Shown here: piece after piece, positions 1 to 6,459 of the stretch
How the letters are laid out: each line of letters starts with the position of its first letter
Numbering within the stretch: position 1 is the stretch's first letter
The notes under the pieces: model-generated
What the model saw: only the letters and a program-made list of their open reading frames with translations
What the model was told of the DNA's origin: nothing
The model's database searches: none
Program-made: the position numbers and the translations under genes
Assembly: GCA_003453555.1 (NCBI GenBank)
Contig: DMLA01000123.1
Span: forward strand, 7,006 to 14,644
Reading direction: 5' to 3'
Source of the DNA: Chloroflexota bacterium
Lineage (GTDB): Bacteria; Chloroflexota; Anaerolineae; UBA7937
Length of the DNA stretch: 7,639 nt

Positions 1-73
1 CCAGCGAAGGAATCTTCTCAATGGTGCTTCTTTCCGGTGCCCATAAGATACGCCATGGGAGGTAAGGACACAT
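1..73 (-). CDS. Possible 5' end of a divergent gene, runs off the left edge
   Basis: Reading the minus strand from an ATG at 73-71, 24 complete codons stay open to the window edge (MCPYLPWRILWAPERSTIEK...). An in-frame GTG at 91-89 could be an earlier start; a TAA closes the frame 15 nt upstream of it. The only reason to take this seriously is the good minus-strand promoter at 116-144, which would start RNA at about 109. The peptide is too short to recognise and the Shine-Dalgarno is poor (GAGGG, about 11 nt from the ATG). It may equally be untranslated leader of a gene further left. Confidence 0.2.
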   Translation of the reverse strand, partial: MCPYLPWRILWAPERSTIEKIPSL

Positions 74-115
74 CTGGGCCAGCGCCCTCACTTCGACCGA
101 CCCTTAGGCGAAACT

Positions 116-144
116 ATGCTAACATCGCTGAGATGGCTTGTCAA
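116..144 (-). promoter_or_regulatory. Sigma70-type promoter reading left
   Basis: On the minus strand the -35 TTGACA (144-139) and the -10 TAGCAT (121-116) are separated by exactly 17 nt. The transcript would start near 109 and leave the window. It is divergent from the promoter at 156-184. Prediction is by match to consensus only. Confidence 0.5.
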
Positions 145-155
145 CCATCTCTTAT

Positions 156-184
156 TTGACAGGGGTGGGCGGGAACCGTATCAT
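156..184 (+). promoter_or_regulatory. Promoter of the transglutaminase gene
   Basis: A perfect -35 TTGACA (156-161), a 17-nt spacer and a -10 TATCAT (179-184) place the transcription start near 191, giving a leader of about 38 nt before the ATG at 229. The -35 box is one half of the inverted repeat TGTCAA-N11-TTGACA shared with the divergent promoter. Confidence 0.6.
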
Positions 185-228
185 TGAACTAGAGGTGGCT
201 TTTCTTTGTGCTTATAGTGGGGCTCTAG

Positions 229-2631
229 ATGCGTTTCCGTTTGAAACCCGAGGAGGGCTGGCTATCGCTCTTCTTGCTGGGCTTGGTGCTCAGCAGCGTC
301 GCCTGGGCCATCGAGGAGGCCAACTGGGTAGAGGGGCTTTCTATCCTTCAATGGAGCATCCTGGGAGGGATGTTCCTGGGGCTGCTCCTGGCCCGATGGG
401 AACTGCGTAGGCTCTTCGCCCACTTGCTGAGCCTGATCTTGGGCACCTCTTGGCTCCTCTTCCTCATCCTCCGTTTCGTGGCTCCCAGCCTGGGCTGGCG
501 CGACCGGTTGGAGATCTTGGCCGCTCGTCTCCTCCATTGGCTGCGAATAGCCCTAGGGGGCGGGGTGAGCGGGGATAATTTGGTCTTCCTCATCTTCATG
601 GCGGCCCTCACTTGGATAATAGGGTACCTTTCCGCTTGGTTTCTCTTCCGCTCCCACTCCGCCTGGCCGGGGGTAGTCTTGAGCGGAGTGGCGATATCGA
701 TCAACAGATACTATGGCTCCCCGGAGTTGAATATCTGGCTCATGATCTACCTCGTTTCTGCCCTCATCTTACTGACCCGGGTCGCTCTAAGTGAGCGGGA
801 GAAGGAATGGAGAAGGGCTAAGGTCATCTACCCGCCCGATAGCGCCCTCGACTTTCTCCGAGATGGGGCTATCTTCTCCTTAGTGGTACTGGCTTTAGCC
901 TGGCTCATGCCTATCACCGCTTTGGACCTCTTCCGATCCCCAGATTGGGGTGGGGAGGGCCTTTGGGATAAGGCACAGCATCAGTTCAGTCGGCTCTTCT
1001 CCTCCTTGCGTAGTTATCGGACCAGTGCCTCTTACGCTGCCTTCGGTGATAGATTGACCCTTCATGGGGCGGTCGAATTGGGCAGCGAGGTGGTGATGGT
1101 GGTCCAGGCACCGGCGGGTCGGTATTGGCGGGCCATGGCTTACGACGAATACGATGGCCAGGGCTGGAGCAATACAGATGACGAGATCGTGGATATCGTT
1201 CCTAAGACCGAGATGCCTCGAGAGGGGATCGACTTCATCCGGGAGGAGGTGACCCAGCGGATCACTCTCTACCAGCCTACGGGAGGGCAGTTGTTTTTCG
1301 CTGGTCAGCCTATATGGACTGATCTACCGGTGGAGGCTCGGATGAATACCTACCAACTCTGGTGGGTACGGGGTGGGGACCCGACGGAGGTCATCCGGGA
1401 GAGAGTAGCCGGCATCTCTTCCCTCACCAGTAAAGTCCCGGTGGGCCCTCACCGTCCCTACCTTGTTGTCTCCTCCCTCTCTGCAGCCAGGGAGGATATG
1501 TTGCGCCAGGCGACCACGCTGCCTGATTGGATCGTGAATTACTTGGGTGCCGAGGGGTTCGTGCCCATGAGTCTGAGGGAGAACCCCTCTATCATCTACC
1601 CCTCTTGGGTCACTAGCCGATACCTTCAGTTGCCGTCCACCCTGCCTCAGCGGGTGAAGGAGTTGGCCTTTGAACTCACCCGAGAGCACGACAACATATA
1701 TGATAAGGCGGTCGCTTTGGAGGAGTATCTCCGCCAGATCCCCTATAACGAGGATATCGAGCCCCCGCCTCCTGGCCGTGACGGGGTGGATTACTTCCTC
1801 TTCGATAGCCGGGAGGGGTATTGCGACTACTACGCCTCAGCCATGGCGGTGATGGCCCGGGCGGTGGGAATACCGGCACGGATAGCCGTAGGGTACGCGG
1901 GCGGGGAGTATGACGAGGAGTTGAGTGGCTTCCGAGTGCGACGCTCCAATGCCCATACCTGGGTAGAGGTCTATTTTCCTGGCTATGGCTGGATCGAGTT
2001 CGAGCCCACGGCTGGAGAGTCACCCATCGTGCGGCCCAAGCCGGTGAGCGAGGAGGAGGCAGGGGGCGAAGCAGAGGGTCCAGAGGGAGAAAGGTCCGAT
2101 TTTCTGGAAAGGGAGCGGCCGGAGCAGCCAGAGGCACCACCTCCTCGTGCAGCGCCCAGAGCCCCTTGGTATAGGGTAGGCATCTTGTGGCGGGTTCTCG
2201 CTATCTTCCTTCTGGCTTCTGGCTCGGTCTTCGGTTTCCTCTGGTGGAGGCGGATGGAGGATCTGCCCGCGGCGGAGAGGCTCTTTAGACGTATGGTCCT
2301 CTATTCTCGCCTTTTGGGTCTCGAGCCCCAGGCGACCCAGACGCCTACGGAGTATGCGAGCCTGCTGGTAGAGGAGGTTCCCGAGGCCAAAGAGGGTGCC
2401 TTCCGCTTGGCTCAACTCTACCTCCAGGAGCGGTTCAGCCGGGAGGGGCTCACTTCCCTAGAGAAGATGGAGGTCTACGCCGTCTGGGAGGATTTGAGCC
2501 GGGCGATCTCCCAGAGGTTACCGGCGAGGATATACCAACTCCTGGGATCAATGGCTGATTTCTTGAGAGCGCGGCTAGAGGAGGCGAGAAGGCGAAACGG
2601 AGGTCGCTTCACCGATCTCGATGAGGGTTGA
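229..2631 (+). CDS. TgpA-like membrane protein with transglutaminase-like domain
   Basis: An 800-residue membrane protein. Residues 1-230 contain several hydrophobic helices (first about 10-30, then 40-57, 62-85, 120-140, 160-182 and 213-230), matching the TgpA/DUF3488 N-terminal region. An extracytoplasmic segment carries a transglutaminase-like core at about 490-600: Cys532 in EGYCDYYASAM, His576 in NAHTWVEVY, and FEPT with Glu592 where many transglutaminases have Asp. A Pro/Glu-rich linker (about 605-645) leads to a last membrane helix (about 652-675) and a helical cytoplasmic tail (680-790) resembling DUF4129. The family is thought to act as an envelope peptidase or transamidase; the substrate is unknown. 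Length is in the usual range of the full family architecture. Relatives often sit beside MoxR ATPase and DUF58 genes, but none is visible here. The ATG follows a weak GTGGGG ribosome site; the promoter at 156-184 supports this start. A strong terminator follows. Confidence 0.9.
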   Translation: MRFRLKPEEGWLSLFLLGLVLSSVAWAIEEANWVEGLSILQWSILGGMFLGLLLARWELRRLFAHLLSLILGTSWLLFLILRFVAPSLGWRDRLEILAARLLHWLRIALGGGVSGDNLVFLIFMAALTWIIGYLSAWFLFRSHSAWPGVVLSGVAISINRYYGSPELNIWLMIYLVSALILLTRVALSEREKEWRRAKVIYPPDSALDFLRDGAIFSLVVLALAWLMPITALDLFRSPDWGGEGLWDKAQHQFSRLFSSLRSYRTSASYAAFGDRLTLHGAVELGSEVVMVVQAPAGRYWRAMAYDEYDGQGWSNTDDEIVDIVPKTEMPREGIDFIREEVTQRITLYQPTGGQLFFAGQPIWTDLPVEARMNTYQLWWVRGGDPTEVIRERVAGISSLTSKVPVGPHRPYLVVSSLSAAREDMLRQATTLPDWIVNYLGAEGFVPMSLRENPSIIYPSWVTSRYLQLPSTLPQRVKELAFELTREHDNIYDKAVALEEYLRQIPYNEDIEPPPPGRDGVDYFLFDSREGYCDYYASAMAVMARAVGIPARIAVGYAGGEYDEELSGFRVRRSNAHTWVEVYFPGYGWIEFEPTAGESPIVRPKPVSEEEAGGEAEGPEGERSDFLERERPEQPEAPPPRAAPRAPWYRVGILWRVLAIFLLASGSVFGFLWWRRMEDLPAAERLFRRMVLYSRLLGLEPQATQTPTEYASLLVEEVPEAKEGAFRLAQLYLQERFSREGLTSLEKMEVYAVWEDLSRAISQRLPARIYQLLGSMADFLRARLEEARRRNGGRFTDLDEG

Positions 2632-2646
2632 AAAGTCTACAAACGG

Positions 2647-2681
2647 AAGCCCCTTCTATCCTAGAAGGGGCTTTTTCTTTT
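2647..2681 (+). terminator. Rho-independent terminator of the transglutaminase gene
   Basis: A perfect 12-bp stem (AAGCCCCTTCTA at 2647-2658 with TAGAAGGGGCTT at 2662-2673) closes a 3-nt loop and runs into a T-rich tract, 2672-2681. It begins 15 nt after the stop of the plus-strand gene. Read from the minus strand, the hairpin is followed by CCGTTTG rather than a T run, so it would stop the convergent operon less well. Confidence 0.9.
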
Positions 2682-2698
2682 GTCGGTTGGGCGCTAAT

Positions 2699-3469
2699 TT
2701 AGGTACTCGCGGGGGCTCCGATGATGCGATGCACTCGTCGGAAGAGGGTTCCGAACCCTTCCCTATAGACCATCTCTGGACGGCGAGGACGAGGGAGATC
2801 GATAGAGACGATAGCCTCTATGTGCCCCGGTCGGGGGCTCATGATTAGAACCCGGTCGGCTAAGAATATCGCCTCTTGAATGTTGTGGGTGACCATCACC
2901 ACCGTTTTTTTGCTCGCTTCCCAGATGCGCAAAAGTTCCAGGTTCATCTGCTCCCTAGTGATGGCGTCCAGGGACGCGAAAGGCTCATCCAAAAGGAGGA
3001 TAGAAGGGTCATGGATGAGAGCCCGGGCGATGGAGACCCTTTGTTGCATCCCCACGGATAGTTCATGGGGGTAGGCGTTCTCGAACCCCGAAAGCCCCAC
3101 CAGTTCCAGGAGTTCCAAGGCCTTCTCCTTGGCCGAGAGGCCGTTTTGTTTTTGTATCTCCAAAGGGAGGGTTACGTTGCCAAGCACGGTGCGCCAAGGG
3201 AGGAGGCTGGGCACCTGGAAGACGAAGCCCACCTCCCGGCGGGGCTTGCTCAGGAGGTGACCGTTGATATATATCTTACCCCCTGCCGGTTCCAGGAGCC
3301 CCCCCAGGATGCGCAAAAGGGTTGTCTTCCCGCAACCCGAGGGGCCTAAAAGGGTGACGAACTCCCCGGTCCCTACCTCAAAAGATATATCGCGAAGGGC
3401 TCGCAATACCCCATCGCGGCCTAGGTAGGTCTTTTCGATCCCTTCCACTACCAGTATCGGTCTCGTCAT
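2699..3469 (-). CDS. ABC transporter ATP-binding protein, flavin importer (NitT/TauT type)
   Basis: The 256-residue cytoplasmic ATPase that powers the importer. All motifs are present in order: Walker A GPSGCGKTT (42-50), Q-loop Gln85, signature LSVGMQQR (137-144), Walker B ILLLDE (157-162), D-loop SLD (166-168) and switch His195. Length and the sequence LLPWRTVLGNV fit the nitrate/taurine/HMP ATPase subfamily, which works with NMT1-type binding proteins. The signature has Val where most members have Gly (LSGG). Its ATG (3469-3467) overlaps the stop of the binding-protein gene as ATGA and lacks a clear Shine-Dalgarno, so translation is probably coupled. It is the last gene of the FMN-riboswitch operon and converges on the transglutaminase gene, with 67 nt between the stops. 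Sequence alone cannot give the cargo; the riboswitch points to a flavin. Confidence 0.93.
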   Translation of the reverse strand: MTRPILVVEGIEKTYLGRDGVLRALRDISFEVGTGEFVTLLGPSGCGKTTLLRILGGLLEPAGGKIYINGHLLSKPRREVGFVFQVPSLLPWRTVLGNVTLPLEIQKQNGLSAKEKALELLELVGLSGFENAYPHELSVGMQQRVSIARALIHDPSILLLDEPFASLDAITREQMNLELLRIWEASKKTVVMVTHNIQEAIFLADRVLIMSPRPGHIEAIVSIDLPRPRRPEMVYREGFGTLFRRVHRIIGAPAST

Positions 3470-4413
3470 AGTTGAGTTATGAAGCGGTTGGTGAACATCT
3501 CCCCCACATCGGGTTCCTTATCTATGAGGCCCACATCGAGCATGAACCGTTGGGAGGCCTCCCAAGCGTCGGGATCGGAGTAACCCAAGGGCTCGCTTCT
3601 CCAGAAGGGGATGGTCTCTCGGAGCACGGAGAGTTGGGCCTCCCCCATCTGGGGGACATACTTCTTACTTATCTCGAAGGCCGCCTCTGGGTCTTCGATG
3701 GTATCCTGCAGACCCCGTAGCGAGGCCCGGACCAGCCGTTTTACGAGGTCAGGATGTTGGGCTATCGTCTCCTCGTTGGTGATGAGGCCGTTGGAGACCA
3801 GATCTATATAGTCAGCCACGTAGAGGATGTGGGGTTCATACCCCTCCTGGCGGAGTTGTACCGGTTCGTTATTGGCGTAAACCACGGCCGCTTCCACCTT
3901 CCCCTCGGTGAGGCTGGCTACCTGGGTATAGCCGATGGAATGGAGAGGGATCTCCCCCTCCCGTATCCCGGCGGCGTAAAGCAAAGCCTTCCAGCCTATA
4001 TAACTGGCGCCATAGAGGCCCGGTATCCCCACCCTATGGCCGATGAGGTCTCTGGGCACCTCCAGGGGCACCTCCAGGGAGATGATCGCTATGGGGAACT
4101 TCTTATAATAGGTCATCACGTAGACCACAGGGAGCCCCTGGCTGCGGGCCAGTATCACCTGGTCTCCAGAAGCCACGGCGAACCGGAGTTCCCCCTGGCC
4201 CACCAGGCTCAGGAGATCCGTTTCCATACCATAGTCGAACTCTATTTGGAGGCCCTCTCGGGCGAAGTAGCCTTTCTCTAAGGCCACATAGAAGGGGGCG
4301 AACTGGACGTTGGGGATGTACCCCATGGCTAAGGTGATCTCCTCGCTGGGCGCGGCGGATCGACAGGCGGAAAGAAGGAACAAGGTGATGAGCAGTAAGA
4401 TAGGTTTTCTCAC
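3466..4413 (-). CDS. ribY: NMT1/THI5-family substrate-binding lipoprotein, probable riboflavin-binding RibY
   Basis: A 315-residue solute-binding lipoprotein. The N-terminus is MRKP, a hydrophobic run and a lipobox LSAC, giving lipidation at Cys17. The mature part begins ITLAMGYIPNVQFAPFYVALEKGYF, typical of the NMT1/THI5-like fold that includes ThiY (pyrimidine) and RibY (riboflavin). The start is the GTG at 4413-4411 because AGGAG (4421-4425) lies 7 nt upstream; the GTG at 4419 would be only 1 nt from it. The Shine-Dalgarno overlaps the end of the propeller gene, 12 nt away, and the stop overlaps the ATPase start by 4 nt. Homology alone would suggest a thiamine-precursor binder. The FMN riboswitch at the head of the operon favours riboflavin or a flavin precursor, as in the RibXY systems of Chloroflexus relatives. 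The symbol rests on this context. Confidence 0.8.
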   Translation of the reverse strand: MRKPILLLITLFLLSACRSAAPSEEITLAMGYIPNVQFAPFYVALEKGYFAREGLQIEFDYGMETDLLSLVGQGELRFAVASGDQVILARSQGLPVVYVMTYYKKFPIAIISLEVPLEVPRDLIGHRVGIPGLYGASYIGWKALLYAAGIREGEIPLHSIGYTQVASLTEGKVEAAVVYANNEPVQLRQEGYEPHILYVADYIDLVSNGLITNEETIAQHPDLVKRLVRASLRGLQDTIEDPEAAFEISKKYVPQMGEAQLSVLRETIPFWRSEPLGYSDPDAWEASQRFMLDVGLIDKEPDVGEMFTNRFITQL

Positions 4414-4420
4414 CAGCACT

Positions 4421-4427
4421 CTCCTTT
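4421..4427 (-). promoter_or_regulatory. Ribosome binding site that fixes the ribY start
   Basis: On the minus strand AAAGGAG, with core AGGAG at 4425-4421, stands 7 nt before GTG 4413 and 1 nt before GTG 4419, so it selects the shorter protein. Its first A residues overlap the TAA stop (4428-4426) of the propeller gene, consistent with coupled reinitiation. Confidence 0.7.
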
Positions 4428-5424
4428 ATGGTTTATGGAAACATTTGGCCACGCCCTGGCCCTCTGGCGCTCGGGGGTCGCCCAAGCCGAGCCAGAGGTT
4501 GCCATCCTTGTCCACGGCCAAGGCGTAGATATAATCGATGGGGAGGGGGGAGTTTCGAGAGGTGAAAGCGGTCCATTTTTGGCCGTCGAAGACGGCGACC
4601 CCTCCCGCGGTAGCCACCCACACCCTTCCCTCTTCGTCTATCCATATGTCGTTCACTTGGTTGGAGGGGAGTCCGTCTTCTTCTGTGTAGATCCTCTGAC
4701 TTTTTCCCACACCACGGACTACCCCCCAGGTCATCCCGGTCCAGAGGGTCTCTTTTTCGTCCACGACCATGGGCCAGGCCATGACAAAACGGTGGGTCTG
4801 GAAGGGGTCAGAAGGCGCCCAATCTTCCCCGTCGTAGCCGATTATTCTGCTCCCTCCGGCCGAAGGATCATTGACCGCGAACCAGTGGTCGCCCTTTGTA
4901 TCTCCTGCTATCCCTCGCACCATCATCCCCTCTAAGCCACCCTCCTCCGGGTAAGGTCTCCAACTCTCTCCGTCGTAAATGCTTATCCCCCCTTGGCCTC
5001 CCACCCAAATCTGGCCTTGGCTATCGATGGTGATGGTTCCCGGACTCATCACCACGCCATCGTCTTGGTCGAACCAAGTCCGGTTCTCTCCGTCGAATTT
5101 GGCCACTCCCTTGTAGGGGGCGACGAGCCAAAGGTTATCGCCGCTGTCCAGGACGATCTGACCGATGAGGGTATCCAGGTCCTCGCCGCAGGGGGTCCAG
5201 TTGGTGCCATCGAAGAGGGTGAGGCTTCGGCCGGCGAGCCATACGTTTCCTTTACTGTCTACGGCGATGTCGTGGACCAAGTTGCGAGGCAGACCCATCT
5301 CCTCGGTGTAGATGGTACAGGTATCTCCCAGGTAGGGGGTCGGCCTCACCGCTCCTGAAGGAGGGCCTGCACAGCCGATGATGAGCGTAGTAATCAGGAC
5401 GACCAATGGTGCGAATCTCGCCAT
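4426..5424 (-). CDS. Seven-bladed beta-propeller lipoprotein inside the flavin importer operon
   Basis: A 332-residue predicted lipoprotein: hydrophobic signal, lipobox IIGC with Cys18, then propeller repeats. Seven motifs of the form (I/V)xxDxxGxxW occur with Trp at 62, 99, 140, 181, 228, 269 and 311, spaced 37-47 residues; most are followed by a (Y/F)DGxxW strand. This is the two-component-regulator propeller (Reg_prop) type, here without kinase or DNA-binding domain. The YTEExGLPxN segment appears at 39-48 and again at 246-255. ATG 5424 was chosen because GGAGG lies 8 nt upstream, it begins the signal peptide, and it overlaps the permease stop as TGATG; the frame stays open to 6018 but that stretch is a shadow of the permease. 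It lies between permease and binding protein, so it should be made only when the FMN switch allows. No function is established; a surface ligand-binding or scaffold role in uptake is inference. Confidence 0.85.
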   Translation of the reverse strand: MARFAPLVVLITTLIIGCAGPPSGAVRPTPYLGDTCTIYTEEMGLPRNLVHDIAVDSKGNVWLAGRSLTLFDGTNWTPCGEDLDTLIGQIVLDSGDNLWLVAPYKGVAKFDGENRTWFDQDDGVVMSPGTITIDSQGQIWVGGQGGISIYDGESWRPYPEEGGLEGMMVRGIAGDTKGDHWFAVNDPSAGGSRIIGYDGEDWAPSDPFQTHRFVMAWPMVVDEKETLWTGMTWGVVRGVGKSQRIYTEEDGLPSNQVNDIWIDEEGRVWVATAGGVAVFDGQKWTAFTSRNSPLPIDYIYALAVDKDGNLWLGLGDPRAPEGQGVAKCFHKP

Positions 5425-6227
5425 CAGGTTTGCCTCCAGGAGAGAAGTATGCCCTCTAAGACCACTACGCTTCCATAGAGGGCCAAAGCGATGATCACTA
5501 GAGTGAAGAGGGCTACGAACATCAAAGGTGTGTCGAAGAGTCCCCGGGAGAGGTTGATCAAAAACCCTAACCCCTCGTTGGCGGCGACGAACTCTCCCAC
5601 CACCGCTCCCACTACGGAAAGGGTCACCCCTATCTTGAGTCCGCCCAGAAGCACCGGCAGGGCGGCGGGGGCCTCCAATATGGTTAACATCTGCCATCGA
5701 TTGGCCTCCAGAGAACGGAGGAGATCCACCAGTTCTCGCTCCACGGAGCGTAAGCCTACGATAGTGTTGACCAGCACGGGGAAGAAGACGATGAGGGCGC
5801 AGACGACCACCTTGGACAAAAGCCCGAAGCCGAACCAGATGACAAGTAACGGAGCCAGGGCCACAATAGGTATCGCTTGAGAAGCCACGATATAGGGGGA
5901 GATGAGCCGCTCTAAGGGTTGGGATTTGGCCAGGAGGTAGCCCAAGACCGTGGCCACCGAGAGCCCTAAGCCCAGACCCAGGAAGACCTCTAGAAGGGTC
6001 GATCGGGTATGATGCCACAGGGTGCCATCTCTCATCACTACCATCGACCTTCTCAGGACTTCCTGAGGCCGGGGTAAGATGAAGGAAGGATATGAGCCCA
6101 GATAGACGACCAGTTCCCAGAGGCCCAGGAATATCAAGATAGCGATAAATAGTAGCCAGTACCTAAACCAAGGCCCAGGAACGGGGATGCGTACCCTTCC
6201 TTCGCGCTTCGCTTCTTGTGTGGGCAT
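5424..6227 (-). CDS. ribX: ABC transporter permease, probable riboflavin importer RibX
   Basis: A 267-residue inner-membrane permease of the BPD_transp_1 (NitT/TauT/ThiX) type. A short basic cytoplasmic start (to about 18) precedes TM1 (about 21-43); further helices lie at about 79-99, 112-134, 137-156, 200-216 and 236-260. The EAA-loop region is LEANRWQMLTILEAPAALP (173-191), which ends in the usual PAALP but has EAN and Met where many relatives have GAS and a different spacing residue. It would form the channel with the NMT1-type binding protein and ATPase downstream. ATG 6227 is the best start; a GTG at 6251 gives eight more residues, but it lies inside the GGAGGTG element and the terminator stem. 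No normal Shine-Dalgarno is seen at the usual distance. It is the first gene after the FMN riboswitch, which supports flavin transport. The stop overlaps the propeller ATG (TGATG). The ribX symbol is by context and family. Confidence 0.82.
   Translation of the reverse strand: MPTQEAKREGRVRIPVPGPWFRYWLLFIAILIFLGLWELVVYLGSYPSFILPRPQEVLRRSMVVMRDGTLWHHTRSTLLEVFLGLGLGLSVATVLGYLLAKSQPLERLISPYIVASQAIPIVALAPLLVIWFGFGLLSKVVVCALIVFFPVLVNTIVGLRSVERELVDLLRSLEANRWQMLTILEAPAALPVLLGGLKIGVTLSVVGAVVGEFVAANEGLGFLINLSRGLFDTPLMFVALFTLVIIALALYGSVVVLEGILLSWRQT
5433..5437 (-). promoter_or_regulatory. Ribosome binding site of the propeller lipoprotein gene
   Basis: GGAGG on the minus strand, 8 nt before ATG 5424-5422 and inside the last codons of the permease gene. 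It decides between the short lipoprotein start and the long upstream open frame. Confidence 0.75.
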
Positions 6228-6228
6228 G

Positions 6229-6260
6229 AAAAAAGTCCCGCTAGGCAACACCTCCGGGAC
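6229..6260 (-). terminator. Riboswitch-controlled intrinsic terminator (expression platform)
   Basis: On the minus strand GTCCCG (6260-6255) pairs with CGGGAC (6240-6235); inside, AGG can pair with CCT around a TGTTG loop. Six U residues follow (6234-6229), then one C and the permease ATG (6227). The position between aptamer and first gene is that of an FMN-controlled attenuator: FMN binding stabilises the aptamer and lets this hairpin stop transcription. The 5' arm and loop also contain GGAGG (6255-6251), the best Shine-Dalgarno in the leader, so the hairpin would hide it too. Confidence 0.8.
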
Positions 6261-6283
6261 AGCACAAGGCAGCTATGAGTTGC

Positions 6284-6459
6284 AGCCTTCTCCCATCCGG
6301 ACTATACCGTCGGCTCTGGCCTCTCACCAGATCTGCCTGCGCTCGCGGGCTCAAGAGACTCTAGGTCTCTCATACCGCCGATCGGGAATTGGCAAACCTT
6401 TAGCCGTTTGCTAACCAGTATAGGTAGCCTCAGGTTTGCCTCACCCTGCCCCGAAGGCT
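6284..6459 (-). promoter_or_regulatory. FMN riboswitch aptamer (RFN element)
   Basis: Read on the minus strand, the conserved RFN blocks occur in order: CTTCGGGGCAGGGTGA, then AATTCCCGATCGGCGGTA after an insertion, CCCGCGAGCGCAGGCAGATC, CTGGTGAGAGGCCAGAGCC, GACGGTATAG, and TCCGGATGGGAGAAGG. The closing helix P1 is a perfect 7-bp pairing of AGCCTTC (6459-6453) with GAAGGCT (6290-6284). A variable arm AGAGAC/GTCTCT falls in the P3-P4 part as usual. The 176-nt length is greater than typical because 50 nt (6440-6391) are inserted in the P2 loop. It lies in the leader of the importer operon, 24 nt before the terminator hairpin. RFN elements bind FMN and switch off flavin synthesis or uptake genes. 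Confidence 0.95.

Noticed and set aside
1324..2415. Several minus-strand frames inside the transglutaminase gene
   Set aside because: Pro/Arg-rich mirror frames of a GC-rich gene; the plus-strand frame has the catalytic motifs.
3472..4281. Plus-strand open frames opposite the binding-protein gene
   Set aside because: They are antisense shadows: no ribosome site, no recognisable motif, and the minus-strand gene has a lipobox and a family-typical sequence.
4435..5358. Plus-strand frames opposite the propeller gene
   Set aside because: Antisense shadows of the repeated propeller coding sequence, without start signals.
5425..6018. Long upstream extension of the propeller frame (about 198 residues)
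   Set aside because: It lies wholly inside the permease gene in another frame, is Arg/Gly/Pro-rich without a domain, and the lipoprotein signal plus GGAGG at 8 nt clearly mark ATG 5424 as the start.
6249..6251. GTG at 6251 as the start of the permease
   Set aside because: It is part of the GGAGGTG element itself, so it has no ribosome site of its own, and it falls in the terminator hairpin loop; ATG 6227 begins a more typical N-terminus.
6187..6414. Plus-strand frame across the leader region
   Set aside because: The region is fully explained as an FMN riboswitch and terminator read from the minus strand.
6284..6459. TPP riboswitch, suggested by the ThiXYZ-like transporter genes
   Set aside because: The conserved blocks (GGGGCAGGGTGA, GACGGTATAG, GGATGGGAGAAGG) are those of the RFN/FMN element; no TPP-type CTGAGA block was seen.
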